Positions 29,533-38,889 are shown, counted from the first letter of the stretch. The stretch is DNA of 64,000 nucleotides from Cesiribacter andamanensis AMV16 (GCF_000348925.1 NZ_AODQ01000001.1:54811-118810); one strand, 5' to 3'. Notes: generated by a model from the sequence alone, not told the origin. A program made the numbers and translations.

Positions 29533-29985
29533 ATGGCAATAGTAAGTGAACTTGCGAAGATCTTTGCTGCTGATCTGGAGCGGCTGAAACAGGAGATTGA
29601 AGCCTTTAAGCTGGAAGAAAATCTCTGGAAATCGCCCCCAGGGTTGCCAAATTCGGCGGGTAATCTGTGCCTGCATCTGGTAGGGAATCTGAACACCTTT
29701 ATTGGCAGGGACATTGGGAAATTTAATTATGTCCGAAACCGGGAAGCAGAGTTTAGCCTCAACGGTGTGCCAAGGCAAAAGCTACTAGAGCAGATTGAGG
29801 ATGTGAAACGCATTGTGAGCGCCTCACTATCGGGTATAGACGATGATCGCCTGCAGGAGGTGCGCATCGAGCACAGATTAGGAAACGAAATGACAAACAC
29901 CTATTTGCTGGTGCACTTTGCTACGCACCTGGCCTACCATTTAGGGCAGATCAATTACCTAAGACGGATGTTAGAGCCCTCCTAA
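29533..29985 (+). CDS. DinB-like (DUF1572) protein
   Basis: 150-residue four-helix-bundle protein of the DinB superfamily, a fold whose better-known members bind metal or use thiol cofactors. The features fit the DUF1572 branch: LCLHLVGNLNTFIGRDIG in the second helix and HFATHLAYHLGQINYLRRM in the last, with histidines that could bind a metal. Function not established. Monocistronic between bioB and a convergent beta-barrel gene. Confidence 0.78.
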   Translation: MAIVSELAKIFAADLERLKQEIEAFKLEENLWKSPPGLPNSAGNLCLHLVGNLNTFIGRDIGKFNYVRNREAEFSLNGVPRQKLLEQIEDVKRIVSASLSGIDDDRLQEVRIEHRLGNEMTNTYLLVHFATHLAYHLGQINYLRRMLEPS

Positions 29986-30054
29986 AGAAGGCAGTCTGCT
30001 AAACTGTTCCTCATCTTATTTTCAATACACTCTTATTTCGATTTCTATAAACAA

Positions 30055-30096
30055 CAATGGACTAAAGCCTCTGTTTTTCAGTGCTTTAGTCCATTG
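30055..30096. repeat. Perfect 14-bp inverted repeat between convergent genes
   Basis: CAATGGACTAAAGC (30055-30068) and its exact reverse complement (30083-30096) around a 14-nt loop whose CTG/CAG flanks could extend the stem. It lies between the convergent DinB-like and beta-barrel genes, so it may act as a bidirectional terminator, though no T tract follows the stem. Confidence 0.75.
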
Positions 30097-30142
30097 CGAT
30101 CAGACCCTTTGGGCTACATTTCTTTAGCCTATAGCCAAGTGC

Positions 30143-30766
30143 TTATTTTTTCACATTGCCGAAGCGATACCCGAGGCTTACCACAAACTGGCGCTGCTTC
30201 TGGTCGTCGGGCAGGTAATCGCTGAGGCTGGAGTTCTCAAAATCAAACTCCCGCAGGTTGCCTATCGTGGTTTCATACCGACTATCCAGGGAGAATCGTC
30301 CAAAATCAAAGCCGATGCCTGCCTGCCATCCCCATTGGGTGCGGCTATAATAGTCGTTGATTTCTTCGTTGAAGGTCTTGTCCGAATCTGCGGAGCGGGT
30401 GCGCAGGTTTACACTGGCGAAGGGGCCGGCATTTACCCGAAAGTGCTTATGCAACTGCGCCCCCAACAAGACGGGCAGATCCAGGCGGTGAAATTCCAGG
30501 TCAAGCTTTTGCATGTCCAGCCCACTGTTGCGGAGCTGCGCCTGTGAGAAGGTATAGTAGAGCTCGGGTTGCAGATAAACCTTGCCCAGGTTAATCCGGG
30601 TAAACAGGCCCGCATGCAGGCCAAGGGCTATGCCATCATTTTCCCAGTCAAGTGCGGGGTCTTCTACCTGGGCCAGGCCCAGGTTGCTGCCGGCTTTAAT
30701 GCCCACCTGCGAGAAAGCTACAAAGGGGGCAAAGAAGATGGGGATCAGTACCAAAAATCGTTTCAT
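30143..30766 (-). CDS. Outer-membrane beta-barrel protein (PorT-like fold)
   Basis: 207-residue protein with a signal peptide (cleavage after AFSQ, about residue 20) and alternating amphipathic strands ending in an aromatic residue (FVVSLGYRF). GIKAGSNLGLAQVED and LHAGLFTRINLGKVYLQPELYYT match the outer-membrane beta-barrel (OMP_b-brl_2) family. It probably sits in the outer membrane. Substrate or role unknown. Confidence 0.82.
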   Translation of the reverse strand: MKRFLVLIPIFFAPFVAFSQVGIKAGSNLGLAQVEDPALDWENDGIALGLHAGLFTRINLGKVYLQPELYYTFSQAQLRNSGLDMQKLDLEFHRLDLPVLLGAQLHKHFRVNAGPFASVNLRTRSADSDKTFNEEINDYYSRTQWGWQAGIGFDFGRFSLDSRYETTIGNLREFDFENSSLSDYLPDDQKQRQFVVSLGYRFGNVKK

Positions 30767-30831
30767 ACCACTACGGATTAAATCATTGCAAAAAAAACAC
30801 CTATATGATAAACAGGCTTGTTACAAAAAAC

Positions 30832-30863
30832 TTGCCATTCTGTGCAAAGCGGGACTAAGTTTG
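30832..30863 (+). promoter_or_regulatory. Promoter for bioFDA, nearly leaderless
   Basis: TTG (30832-30834), a 21-bp spacer, TAAGTTTG (30856-30863), fitting TTG-N17-23-TAnnTTTG. Only six bases separate the -7 box from the bioF ATG, so the message would have almost no 5' leader. Confidence 0.6.
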
Positions 30864-30869
30864 TAGTCT

Positions 30870-32009
30870 ATGCAGCAAATTATCGCCAGGCTTGAGCAGC
30901 AGCTTCAGAAAAGAGCCCTGCATCAGCAGCTCCGCAAATTGCCACAGGAGCTTGCTGTAGCTGATTTTTATTCGAATGATTACCTGGGGCTGGCCCGAAA
31001 TAAAAAATTAGCCGAGCGTATTGCTACCGCTGCCGGGCAGGAGGTGCAGCAACATGGAGCCACCGGCTCCCGCCTCATTAGCGGCAATGCCCCCCTTACT
31101 GAGGCGGTAGAGAGCGAGCTGGCCCACTATTTTCAGGCCCAGGCCTGCCTGCTGTACACCTCCGGCTATGCGGCCAACCAGGGCGTGCTGTCAGCCCTGC
31201 TGCAGCGAGGCGACACGGTGCTGTACGATGAGCTTTCGCATGCCTGTATCAAGGATGGTTGTCGCCTTAGCTCGGCCAATCGGTTTTCTTTTCGGCACAA
31301 TGATCTGGACCATCTCAGGAGCAAACTGGCCAGGACAAGCGGCCCCTGCTTTGTGGTGGTGGAGTCTGTCTATTCCATGGATGGCGATGAAGCTCCCCTT
31401 GCAGCGCTGGCACAGCTGTGCCGGGAAAGAGGCGCCGGCCTCATAGTAGATGAAGCCCACAGCACAGGCCTTTGGGGGCTCGATGGCGCCGGCAGCTGCC
31501 TGGCACAGGGGGTTGCTGGCGATGTGCTGGCCCGTATCCATACCTTTGGCAAGGCCATGGGGGTGCATGGGGCCTGTGTGGCCGGCTCAGCGCTGCTGAT
31601 CCGCTACCTGATAAATTTCTCCCGCACGTTTATTTATACCACGGCGCTGCCCCCCCATGCCATAGTATCCATCCGGGAAGCCGTGCGCTTTCGGCAGCAG
31701 CAGCCCCAGCTGGCTGAGCAGCTTTTCAGACAGGTGGGCCTGTTTCGCTGGCTGATGCAGGAGAAAGCGCCGCAGCTGAGCCGCAACCTACTGCCAGCCC
31801 GGGGTCCCATACAGGCGCTGCTGGTGCCCGGCAGTGAGCAGGCAGTAGGGGCGGCCCGGCAGGTACAGGCAAAGGGGTATGGCGTTTGGCCCATCCTGTC
31901 GCCCACGGTGCCGTCAGGGCAGGAGCGGCTCCGGATCTGCCTGCACAGTTTCAATAGCCAGCCCGAACTGGAAGGGCTGGTTGACACCCTTAGTCAACTT
32001 CATCTATGA
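30870..32009 (+). CDS. bioF: 8-amino-7-oxononanoate synthase
   Basis: PLP enzyme that joins pimeloyl (ACP or CoA) to alanine in biotin synthesis. PLP Lys near residue 228 in HTFGKAMGVHGA; the signature VDEAHSTGLWG and DFYSNDYLGLA near the N-terminus are present. 379 residues, standard. Stop overlaps bioD start (ATGA), which suggests translational coupling. Confidence 0.96.
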   Translation: MQQIIARLEQQLQKRALHQQLRKLPQELAVADFYSNDYLGLARNKKLAERIATAAGQEVQQHGATGSRLISGNAPLTEAVESELAHYFQAQACLLYTSGYAANQGVLSALLQRGDTVLYDELSHACIKDGCRLSSANRFSFRHNDLDHLRSKLARTSGPCFVVVESVYSMDGDEAPLAALAQLCRERGAGLIVDEAHSTGLWGLDGAGSCLAQGVAGDVLARIHTFGKAMGVHGACVAGSALLIRYLINFSRTFIYTTALPPHAIVSIREAVRFRQQQPQLAEQLFRQVGLFRWLMQEKAPQLSRNLLPARGPIQALLVPGSEQAVGAARQVQAKGYGVWPILSPTVPSGQERLRICLHSFNSQPELEGLVDTLSQLHL

Positions 32010-32611
32010 GACCCTATTTTGTAACTGCCATTGGCACCGACAGTGGCAAAACCCTGGTAAGTGCCCTGCTGTGCCGGGCACTGGGTGCCGAGTACTGGAA
32101 GCCGATCCAGTGCGGTATTCCGGCCGATGCTGCCACCATCCGCCAGTTGAACCCGCAGACCCGGGTGCACCCGGAGGCTTACTTTTTGCAATTGCCCGCC
32201 TCGCCCCATGCGGCTGCCAGGGCCGAAGGGGTGCAGCTGGACGCCCGCTCTCTGCAGCTACCCGCTACCGATGCCTCCCTGGTGATAGAAGGAGCGGGGG
32301 GTATGCTGGTACCGCTCAACGATCGGGAATTTATCATAGACCTGGTGCCCCACTTTGGGGCAGAGGTTGTGCTGGTGGCCAATCTCTACCTGGGCAGCAT
32401 TAATCATACCCTCCTAAGCTGGCAGCTCCTGCAGCAGCGTGGCTACCCGGTAAGGGGAATTATCTTTAACGGTACGCCCAATCCGGAAAGCGAACAGATC
32501 ATCCTGCACCATACGGGCTACAAAAAACTATTGAGTATAGACCAGCATGAGCAGCTCACCCCCCACTTATTAGAACAGTATGCAGCAACACTCCGCACAC
32601 AGCTCGGCTGA
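32006..32611 (+). CDS. bioD: Dethiobiotin synthetase
   Basis: ATP-dependent carboxylase closing the ureido ring of dethiobiotin. P-loop GTDSGKT at residues 10-16; IEGAGGMLVPL in the second block; VANLYLGSINHTLLS later. 201 residues. Overlaps bioF by four bases and bioA by 32 bases. Confidence 0.94.
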   Translation: MRPYFVTAIGTDSGKTLVSALLCRALGAEYWKPIQCGIPADAATIRQLNPQTRVHPEAYFLQLPASPHAAARAEGVQLDARSLQLPATDASLVIEGAGGMLVPLNDREFIIDLVPHFGAEVVLVANLYLGSINHTLLSWQLLQQRGYPVRGIIFNGTPNPESEQIILHHTGYKKLLSIDQHEQLTPHLLEQYAATLRTQLG

Positions 32612-33875
32612 TTTACAGCGCCGGGACCAGCAGCACATCTGGCACCCCTTTACCTCACTGGCCTCAGCGCTGCCGGTGATCCCCATTGTAGAAGGGAAGG
32701 GGGTATGGCTGAAAACCGCCGAGGGGCGGCAGATCCTGGATGGGATTTCTTCCTGGTGGGTAAATCTGCATGGGCATGCCCACCCGCACATAGCCGGGGC
32801 TATCGCAGCCCAGGCCCACCGGCTGGAGCAGGTGATCTTTGCCGGCTTTACCCATCCGGCCGCCGTAGCGCTGGCTGAGCAGCTCCTGCCCCAGCTGCCC
32901 GGGCGGCAGGAACTGCTCTTTTTTAGCGATAACGGCAGCACGGCAGTTGAGGTAGCGCTTAAAATGGCCCTGCAGTACTGGCACAACCGTAACGAGCCAC
33001 GCCAAACGCTCATTGCCCTTGAAGGGGCCTACCATGGCGATACCTTTGGTGCTATGGCCGTGGGGGGGAGGGGGAGTTTTAACCGCCCCTTTGAGCAACA
33101 CCTGTTTGATGTAGAATTCATTCCTTTTCCGGAAGCAGGGCAGGAAGAAGCCTGCCTGGAAGCCCTGCGCCGGCTGGTCGGCAGGGGAGATGTGGCAGCC
33201 GTCATCGTGGAGCCCCTGCTACAGGGAGCGGGGGGCATGCGCATGTACCCGGCGGCTGTCCTGGATGAACTGTTTACTATTGCCCAGACAGCTGGGGTCC
33301 TGTGTATTGCCGATGAGGTTATGACAGGTTTTGGCCGCACAGGTTCCCTTTTTGCCTGCCAGCAGTTGGCACAGCGCAGCCCGGATCTCATTTGCCTAAG
33401 CAAAGGGCTTACAGGCGGTTTTATGCCACTGGGACTTACTGCCTGTACGGCTGCAGTAGCTCAGGCTTTCAGGGATGCCAATCCGGACAAAACCTTTTAC
33501 CATGGCCATTCCTACACGGCCAACCCCCTGGCCTGCGCTGCAGCCCTGGCCAGTCTGGAGCTTAGCTTATCAGATAGCTGCACGCAGCAACGCCAGGCAA
33601 TTGCCCGGTCCCATGCTGCTTTTGCCAGTGAGATAGCCCGGCACCCTTCTGTAGAAAAGGTGCGGCAGTGCGGTACCATTTTGGCGCTGGAGTTGGTTAC
33701 GGGAGAATCTACGTCCTATTTCAATGCCCGCCGAAACCAGATTTACCAGTTTTTTCTGGATCGGGACATCCTGCTGCGGCCCCTGGGCAATGTGGTCTAT
33801 CTGATGCCCCCCCTATGTGATCTCTCCTGCAGAACTGGAGCGCATTTACAGCGCCATCCGCAGCCTCGCCGATAA
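32580..33875 (+). CDS. bioA: Adenosylmethionine-8-amino-7-oxononanoate aminotransferase, C-terminus frameshifted
   Basis: PLP aminotransferase, transferring an amino group from AdoMet to KAPA. Visible: HIWHPFTS near the start, EGAYHGDTFGAMAVGG, the cofactor Asp in IADEVMTGFGRTG, and PLP Lys in LSKGLTGGFMPLG near residue 274. A run of seven C's (33807-33813) carries one extra base. Without it the frame reads MPPYVISPAELERIYSAIRS and ends at the TAA 33895-33897, the usual BioA ending. As written, the last ~23 residues are foreign. So the true gene end is probably 33897. Confidence 0.88.
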   Translation: MQQHSAHSSADLQRRDQQHIWHPFTSLASALPVIPIVEGKGVWLKTAEGRQILDGISSWWVNLHGHAHPHIAGAIAAQAHRLEQVIFAGFTHPAAVALAEQLLPQLPGRQELLFFSDNGSTAVEVALKMALQYWHNRNEPRQTLIALEGAYHGDTFGAMAVGGRGSFNRPFEQHLFDVEFIPFPEAGQEEACLEALRRLVGRGDVAAVIVEPLLQGAGGMRMYPAAVLDELFTIAQTAGVLCIADEVMTGFGRTGSLFACQQLAQRSPDLICLSKGLTGGFMPLGLTACTAAVAQAFRDANPDKTFYHGHSYTANPLACAAALASLELSLSDSCTQQRQAIARSHAAFASEIARHPSVEKVRQCGTILALELVTGESTSYFNARRNQIYQFFLDRDILLRPLGNVVYLMPPLCDLSCRTGAHLQRHPQPRR

Positions 33876-33925
33876 CTGGAGTAGGGGAGAAGAATAAGCA
33901 GGAGGTTACTGGCAGGGTGGTAGGC

Positions 33926-35884
33926 TCAGGCCTCGGGCAGGCAAATGCCCATCAGGAGCATATCGTCTGTTTGTTCTTCCTGCTGGCGCCAGTCGGCCAG
34001 TGCCCGGGCAATTTCTTCTTTTTGTTGATAGGCCCCCTTTCCGCACATGGTACGCAGCACTTCCTGCAGGCGGTTATGCAGAAATTTTTTGTTGTTGGGC
34101 CCGCCAAACTGGTCGGTAATGCCATCGGTAAACAGGTACAGACAGCTGCCCGGTGCAGGGTGCAGGGTAAGCTGCCGAAAGCCCATCTCATATTCAGAAG
34201 GGCTGCCAATCATGGGGTTAGGGGTCTGGTAAATCTTTAGCTCTCCTCCCTCAAGGGTATAGAGGGAGCGGCGGGAGCCGGCAAACAGCAGTTGTCCGCT
34301 GTTGCGCCCATAGAGGCAAATGCCCAGATCCATACTGTGGGGCAGGTCTTCTTTCAGGTCTTTTTGCAGGTTGTGCTGCAGGCTGCGGTTGAGCTCGGCC
34401 AGGATGTGGGCCGGCTCCATAATACCTCTTTCCTTTACAATCTGGTTTAGCAGGTTATTGGCCAGAATGGTCATGAGCGCTCCGGGCACCCCATGGCCGG
34501 TACAATCCACCACTGCCCATACCACCAGATCGTTCTGTTCGTGGATCCAGAAGAAATCACCATTCAAGATATCCCGTGCCTCACAGTACAGAAACGATTT
34601 TGGGAACACATGCAGCAGGTTGGCCTCCTGGGGCAGAAGCGCTTCCTGTATGGTCTTGGCATAGCGGATGCTATCGGTAATTTCGGTATTGCGGCTGGCA
34701 ATTTCTTTATTGTGCTGCTTGAGCAGGGTATTGCTGGAATTTTTGCTTTTGTACTGCTGGTACAAAAACAGGATCATCAGAAAGAGCAGAAACAGGCCAC
34801 TGTAGAGGTAGTAGCTGATCATCTGATTGCGCGAGAGGTTCAGCTCCTGAATGCGGGCATCCTTGCGCAGGAGCTCGATCTCTTTTTCGCGCCGCTGCAC
34901 CAGGTAGCTGGATTCGATCTCGCTGATCTTCTGAATGTTTTCTTCGTTGAAGATGGAATCTTTCAGGTTTTCAAATTCCTGAAAATAGTGCAGCGACTGG
35001 CGCCAGTTTTCTTCCTTTTGATAGGCCATAGCCAGCCCATGGTAGCAGTCTTTTACCACCTTGCGCGCCCGAATGGCAATGGCGTGTGAGAGCGCCTGCT
35101 CGTAGGCCTGCCGGGCCTGTCTGGGCAGATTTCGCTTCAGGTGAATGTTGCCGATGCTCAGCAGTACTTCAGACTGCTCATATTCACTCCCGTGCTCATC
35201 CAGCAGGGCAAGGCTGCTTTGGTAATAATAGAGGGCCGAGTCGTTCTTGTTAAGGCTGGCATAGAGCTTGCCCAGGTTTTGGTAGGTGTAGATCAGACCC
35301 TCTTTGTTATCCGCATCCAGGTCAATCTGCAGGGCCTGCATCAGGTGGGCATGGGCTTTATCTGGCAGCCCCATATTCTGATAGGCAAAGCCAATGTTGC
35401 ACAGGGTGCTGGCCACATCGGTACTATCGCCAATGGTGCGCTTTACCTCCAGGGCCTTGTAGTAATAGGAGAGGGCTTTTTCGTGCTGGTTCAGCTCGTC
35501 GTACAGGATGCCTATGTTGTTATGCAGGCGGGCTATCCCCTTCTGGTCCCCATCTTCCTCAAACATGCGCAGTACCTGCCGGAAGTAATCCAGGGTTTTG
35601 TCATAGTTGCCCAGGCGGTAATGGTTCAGGCCCAGGGCATGCAGGCCCTGCCGCTTTATTTTGCGGTGATTGAGCTTTTCTGCCAGGTGTATGGTCTGGT
35701 GAGCATACTCCAGCGAGAGGTGAGGGTTGAACTGTGATGCCTGGTGGGTGAGTTCATCGAGCAGGAGCAGCCGTACGCTATCGTTGGGCGCAAATTTGAG
35801 GGCCTTCTGCAGGCTGTCAACAGGAGATGCCTGCGACAGGAATGTCCCTAACACAAAAACCGCTAACAGGCACAGGCGTTTCAT
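33926..35884 (-). CDS. TPR-repeat membrane protein with PP2C (SpoIIE-type) phosphatase
   Basis: 652-residue signal-transduction protein. Signal peptide at residues ~1-20 (QASPVDS follows), then TPR repeats (~residues 50-330) in the periplasm, a coiled-coil region, one membrane helix near 368-386 (YYLYSGLFLLFLMILFLYQQ), and a cytoplasmic SpoIIE-like phosphatase from ~430 to the end with metal-binding signatures DILNGDFFWIHE, VDCTGHGVPGALMT and LFTDGITDQFGG. Such proteins dephosphorylate anti-sigma-factor antagonists or related partners. Neither is adjacent, so the pathway is unknown. Confidence 0.9.
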   Translation of the reverse strand: MKRLCLLAVFVLGTFLSQASPVDSLQKALKFAPNDSVRLLLLDELTHQASQFNPHLSLEYAHQTIHLAEKLNHRKIKRQGLHALGLNHYRLGNYDKTLDYFRQVLRMFEEDGDQKGIARLHNNIGILYDELNQHEKALSYYYKALEVKRTIGDSTDVASTLCNIGFAYQNMGLPDKAHAHLMQALQIDLDADNKEGLIYTYQNLGKLYASLNKNDSALYYYQSSLALLDEHGSEYEQSEVLLSIGNIHLKRNLPRQARQAYEQALSHAIAIRARKVVKDCYHGLAMAYQKEENWRQSLHYFQEFENLKDSIFNEENIQKISEIESSYLVQRREKEIELLRKDARIQELNLSRNQMISYYLYSGLFLLFLMILFLYQQYKSKNSSNTLLKQHNKEIASRNTEITDSIRYAKTIQEALLPQEANLLHVFPKSFLYCEARDILNGDFFWIHEQNDLVVWAVVDCTGHGVPGALMTILANNLLNQIVKERGIMEPAHILAELNRSLQHNLQKDLKEDLPHSMDLGICLYGRNSGQLLFAGSRRSLYTLEGGELKIYQTPNPMIGSPSEYEMGFRQLTLHPAPGSCLYLFTDGITDQFGGPNNKKFLHNRLQEVLRTMCGKGAYQQKEEIARALADWRQQEEQTDDMLLMGICLPEA

Positions 35885-36055
35885 GAAGTCTACAGACTAG
35901 CGTACAATAAATACAAAAATATTGTTTTTTCAGAAGCTCCTCTATAGATGTAGGTTTAGATTAGATTAAAGGGTAATTAATTTTCTGATAGCAACTTTGT
36001 TGCAAAGCTCTTAAGTATTAGCGGGTTCTCTGATCGGGGGAAAAAGGGGCAGGTA

Positions 36056-36090
36056 AATAACAAAAGAAGCTCTGGTGTTGCCAGAGCTTC
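36056..36090 (-). terminator. Terminator of the E2 gene
   Basis: On the minus strand: GAAGCTCTGG, loop CAACA, CCAGAGCTTC, then TTTTGTTATT. It begins 25 bp past the stop of the E2 gene. Confidence 0.85.
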
Positions 36091-36114
36091 CTGATAAATA
36101 GAACGTTTGTATTA

Positions 36115-37437
36115 TTAGATGCTGCGCGACATATCGAAGCGCTCCAGGTAATCGGCCACGCGGCGCACAAACATGCCGCCCAGCGAGCCGTCTACCACGC
36201 GGTGGTCGTAGGAGTGTGACAGAAACATCTTGTGACGGATGGCAATCACATCACCAAATTCGGTTTCGATCACCGCAGGTTTTTTCTGAATAGCGCCCAG
36301 GGCCAATATGCCCACCTGCGGCTGCATGATAATGGGGGTACCCATTACATTACCAAAAGAGCCCACATTAGAGATGGTGTAGGTGCCGCCTGAGAGTTCA
36401 TCGGGTTTCAGCTTGTTTTCCCGGGCCCGCTTGGCCAGGTCATTTACCTTATTGGAGATGCCTGTAAGGTTTAGCTGATCTGCGTTATGAATGACCGGCA
36501 CAATAAGATTGCCACTGGGCAGGGCTACCGCCATGCCTATGTTAATGTCTTTACGCTTGATGATGTTGGTGCCATCTACCGATACATTGATCATGGGGTA
36601 ATCCTTAATGGCGCGTACCACTGCTTCAATGAAGATGGGGGTAAAGGTAAGGTTGCCACCCTCCCGTCTTTTAAACTCATTCTTCATGCGGTTGCGCCAC
36701 ATTACAATGTTGGTCACATCGGCTTCCACAAAAGAGGTAACATGTGGGGCAATGCGCTTGGAGTCTACCATGCGCTCGGCAATCATGCGGCGCATGCGGT
36801 CCATTTCGATGATCTCGTCGTTGGCGCCGATGGATACACTTACCTTTGGCGCCGCGGCTGCCTGTGGCTGAGCAGCAGGGCCTGGCTGTGGGCTGGGTAT
36901 TGCTGCCTGAGGAGCGGCCTGCTGCGGCTGGGTGCTGCGGTTCTCTACATAAGCCAGAATATCTTTTTTGGTCACACGGCCTTCTTTGCCGGTACCGGGC
37001 AGGTCTTCCAGCTCCTGCATGCCAATGCCCTCCTGGCGGGCAATGTTGAGCACCAGCGGGGAGTAAAAACGATCACCGGCCGGTTTTTCAGCTGCGGGGG
37101 CCTGTGCGGCAGGGGCTGCCGGGGCTGCGGGCTGGGCGGCTGGGGCTGCATCGCTTGACGATGATGCACTGGCAGTAGCCGGAGCATCGCTGCTCCCGTT
37201 GGTATTGATGATGGCAATGGGGGCGCCTACCTGTATCACCTCTCCCTCCTTGGCCAGAATCTTCTCCAGTATACCCCCATGGGTAGCGGGAACTTCTTTA
37301 TCTACTTTGTCGGTAGCTACTTCCAGTACGGACTCGTCCTGCTCAATGGAGTCTCCTTCTTTTTTTAACCAGGAGAGGATTGTGCCTTCCATGATGCTTT
37401 CGCCCATCTTGGGCATCACCATTTCTACTCTTGCCAT
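36115..37437 (-). CDS. 2-oxoacid dehydrogenase E2 (dihydrolipoamide acyltransferase)
   Basis: Core subunit of a pyruvate- or branched-chain-type 2-oxoacid dehydrogenase complex. N-terminal lipoyl domain (residues 1-78) with lipoyl Lys44 in EVATDKVDKEV; an Ala/Pro-rich linker (~80-125); peripheral subunit-binding domain (~127-165) with SPLVLNIARQEGI; a second linker; and the catalytic domain (~205-440) with HRxxDG (DHRVVDGSLGGMF near residue 412). 440 residues. The E1 and E3 genes are not adjacent, so pyruvate versus branched-chain specificity cannot be settled. Confidence 0.92.
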   Translation of the reverse strand: MARVEMVMPKMGESIMEGTILSWLKKEGDSIEQDESVLEVATDKVDKEVPATHGGILEKILAKEGEVIQVGAPIAIINTNGSSDAPATASASSSSDAAPAAQPAAPAAPAAQAPAAEKPAGDRFYSPLVLNIARQEGIGMQELEDLPGTGKEGRVTKKDILAYVENRSTQPQQAAPQAAIPSPQPGPAAQPQAAAAPKVSVSIGANDEIIEMDRMRRMIAERMVDSKRIAPHVTSFVEADVTNIVMWRNRMKNEFKRREGGNLTFTPIFIEAVVRAIKDYPMINVSVDGTNIIKRKDINIGMAVALPSGNLIVPVIHNADQLNLTGISNKVNDLAKRARENKLKPDELSGGTYTISNVGSFGNVMGTPIIMQPQVGILALGAIQKKPAVIETEFGDVIAIRHKMFLSHSYDHRVVDGSLGGMFVRRVADYLERFDMSRSI

Positions 37438-37600
37438 GTGTAAAGTTGTTAAAACCCCGGGGGTTAAAATTTAATTTGGTATTGGGTTGAAAAAATTGCG
37501 AAAACGCCCTTGTTTAGCCTGAATGAAGCAAATAAGCTTCTGTTTTCAAGTGCTGATCAGGTAGCCCGCTTCTACAAAAATAATATTTTCCGCTGCTTTC

Positions 37601-38854
37601 TCAATCGTTTTCAGTCAAAGTTTGGCGAAGCAGGTGCAGCAGGTGAGCCGTTGAGAGGCGAATGTTCAGGTCCCGGTCCTGGCTAAGCTGCAGCTTGCGG
37701 CTACGGCTGCCGGTTGGGGTAGCCACGGCAATCCAGACCAGCCCCACAGGTTTTTCGGCGGTGCCGCCTCCGGGCCCGGCTATGCCACTGCTGGCCAGGC
37801 CTATATCGGCCCCCATGCGCTGGCGAACCCCCTGGGCCATTTCGGTTACGGTAGCTTCACTTACGGCACCATACTGCCGCAGGGTATCGGCCTGCACGCC
37901 CAGCTCCAGTTCCTTTATGGCGTTTTCATAGGCTACTACGCTACCCAAGAAGTAGGCCGAACTGCCCGGTACCGAGGTGAGGGTGTAGGAAACAAAGCCT
38001 CCGGTACAGCTTTCGGCCGTTGCCAGGGTATAGCCTTTTTCTTTTAAAAGCTCACCCAGAGAAGAAGCCAGGGTATCGGTATCAAAGCCATACACCCATT
38101 TTTTGATCCTGGGATAAAGAAGGTCAATCTGCTGCTGTACCTCCTGCTGAAGGGGCTCAAGCGCCTCACCGCTGGCCGTAAGCCTGAGGTCTACCATGCC
38201 CAGGTGGGGCAGGTAGGCCAGTTTGATATGAGGGGGTAGTTGTTCCTCCCAGTCCCGGATCTCGTCGGCCAGCCAGGATTCGCCAATGCCGGACGTTTTA
38301 AGGGTGCGGTGGTACAGCGCCTGGGTTTTGAAATGCTGCTTCAGGCGGGGCAGCAGGCTGTGCTCCATCAGGTTTTTCATTTCATAGGGCACACCCGGCA
38401 GGGCCACATACACCTTGCTTCCCCGCTCAAACCACATGCCGGCAGCGGTGCCCCAGTGGTTGGTAATGGGCAGGCAACTCTCGGGCAGCATGGCCTGCAG
38501 CCGGTTACGCTCGCTTAGGGCAAAACCTCTTTTTTCAAACAGCCGGCGAATGTTTTCAAGCGTTTCTTCATGCAGGCTCAGGCCGCAGCCCATGTACTCG
38601 GCCAGTACTGGGCGGGTGAGGTCATCGGCTGTGGGGCCCAGGCCCCCGGTGATCAGGATCAGCTCGGCCCGCTGCTCGGCTGCGGCAAGGGCAGCCAGTA
38701 TATCTTCCCGCACATCGCCCACGGAGGTGCGCCGCACTACCCGAAAGCCCGAGAGGCCCAGGTGCTGGCTGATCCACTGTGAATTGGTATCGACGATCTG
38801 GCCATATAAAAGCTCATCGCCTATGGTAATGATCTCGGCAGAGGGTAATCCCAT
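37601..38854 (-). CDS. cinA: CinA-family nicotinamide-nucleotide amidohydrolase / CinA N-terminal domain
   Basis: 417-residue fused protein. The N-terminal molybdopterin-binding-like domain has EIITIGDELLYGQIVDTNS and ITGGLGPTADDLTRP. The C-terminal PncC-type domain, which deamidates nicotinamide mononucleotide, has LATAESCTGGFVSYTLTSVPGSS and SSGIAGPGGGTAEKPVG. The ATG at 38854 (MGLPSAEIITIGDELL) is preferred over an upstream frame that adds 54 non-family residues. Divergent from a DUF4197 lipoprotein gene. Confidence 0.93.
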   Translation of the reverse strand: MGLPSAEIITIGDELLYGQIVDTNSQWISQHLGLSGFRVVRRTSVGDVREDILAALAAAEQRAELILITGGLGPTADDLTRPVLAEYMGCGLSLHEETLENIRRLFEKRGFALSERNRLQAMLPESCLPITNHWGTAAGMWFERGSKVYVALPGVPYEMKNLMEHSLLPRLKQHFKTQALYHRTLKTSGIGESWLADEIRDWEEQLPPHIKLAYLPHLGMVDLRLTASGEALEPLQQEVQQQIDLLYPRIKKWVYGFDTDTLASSLGELLKEKGYTLATAESCTGGFVSYTLTSVPGSSAYFLGSVVAYENAIKELELGVQADTLRQYGAVSEATVTEMAQGVRQRMGADIGLASSGIAGPGGGTAEKPVGLVWIAVATPTGSRSRKLQLSQDRDLNIRLSTAHLLHLLRQTLTEND

Positions 38855-38866
38855 AAAATTTGGTCC

Positions 38867-38889
38867 TACTTTTGCAGTCTGTATTTTTG
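38867..38889 (+). promoter_or_regulatory. Possible overlapping Bacteroidota -7 boxes for the DUF4197 gene
   Basis: Two TAnnTTTG matches 15 bp apart, TACTTTTG (38867-38874) and TATTTTTG (38882-38889), lie 53-68 bp before the ATG of the lipoprotein gene. No clear TTG is found at the right distance, so the call is weak. Confidence 0.35.

Noticed and set aside
33807..33813. Phase variation of bioA through C7
   Set aside because: A C tract of seven could slip, but a biosynthetic enzyme is an unlikely phase-variable target and other shifts occur in A5, T6 and G3 runs.
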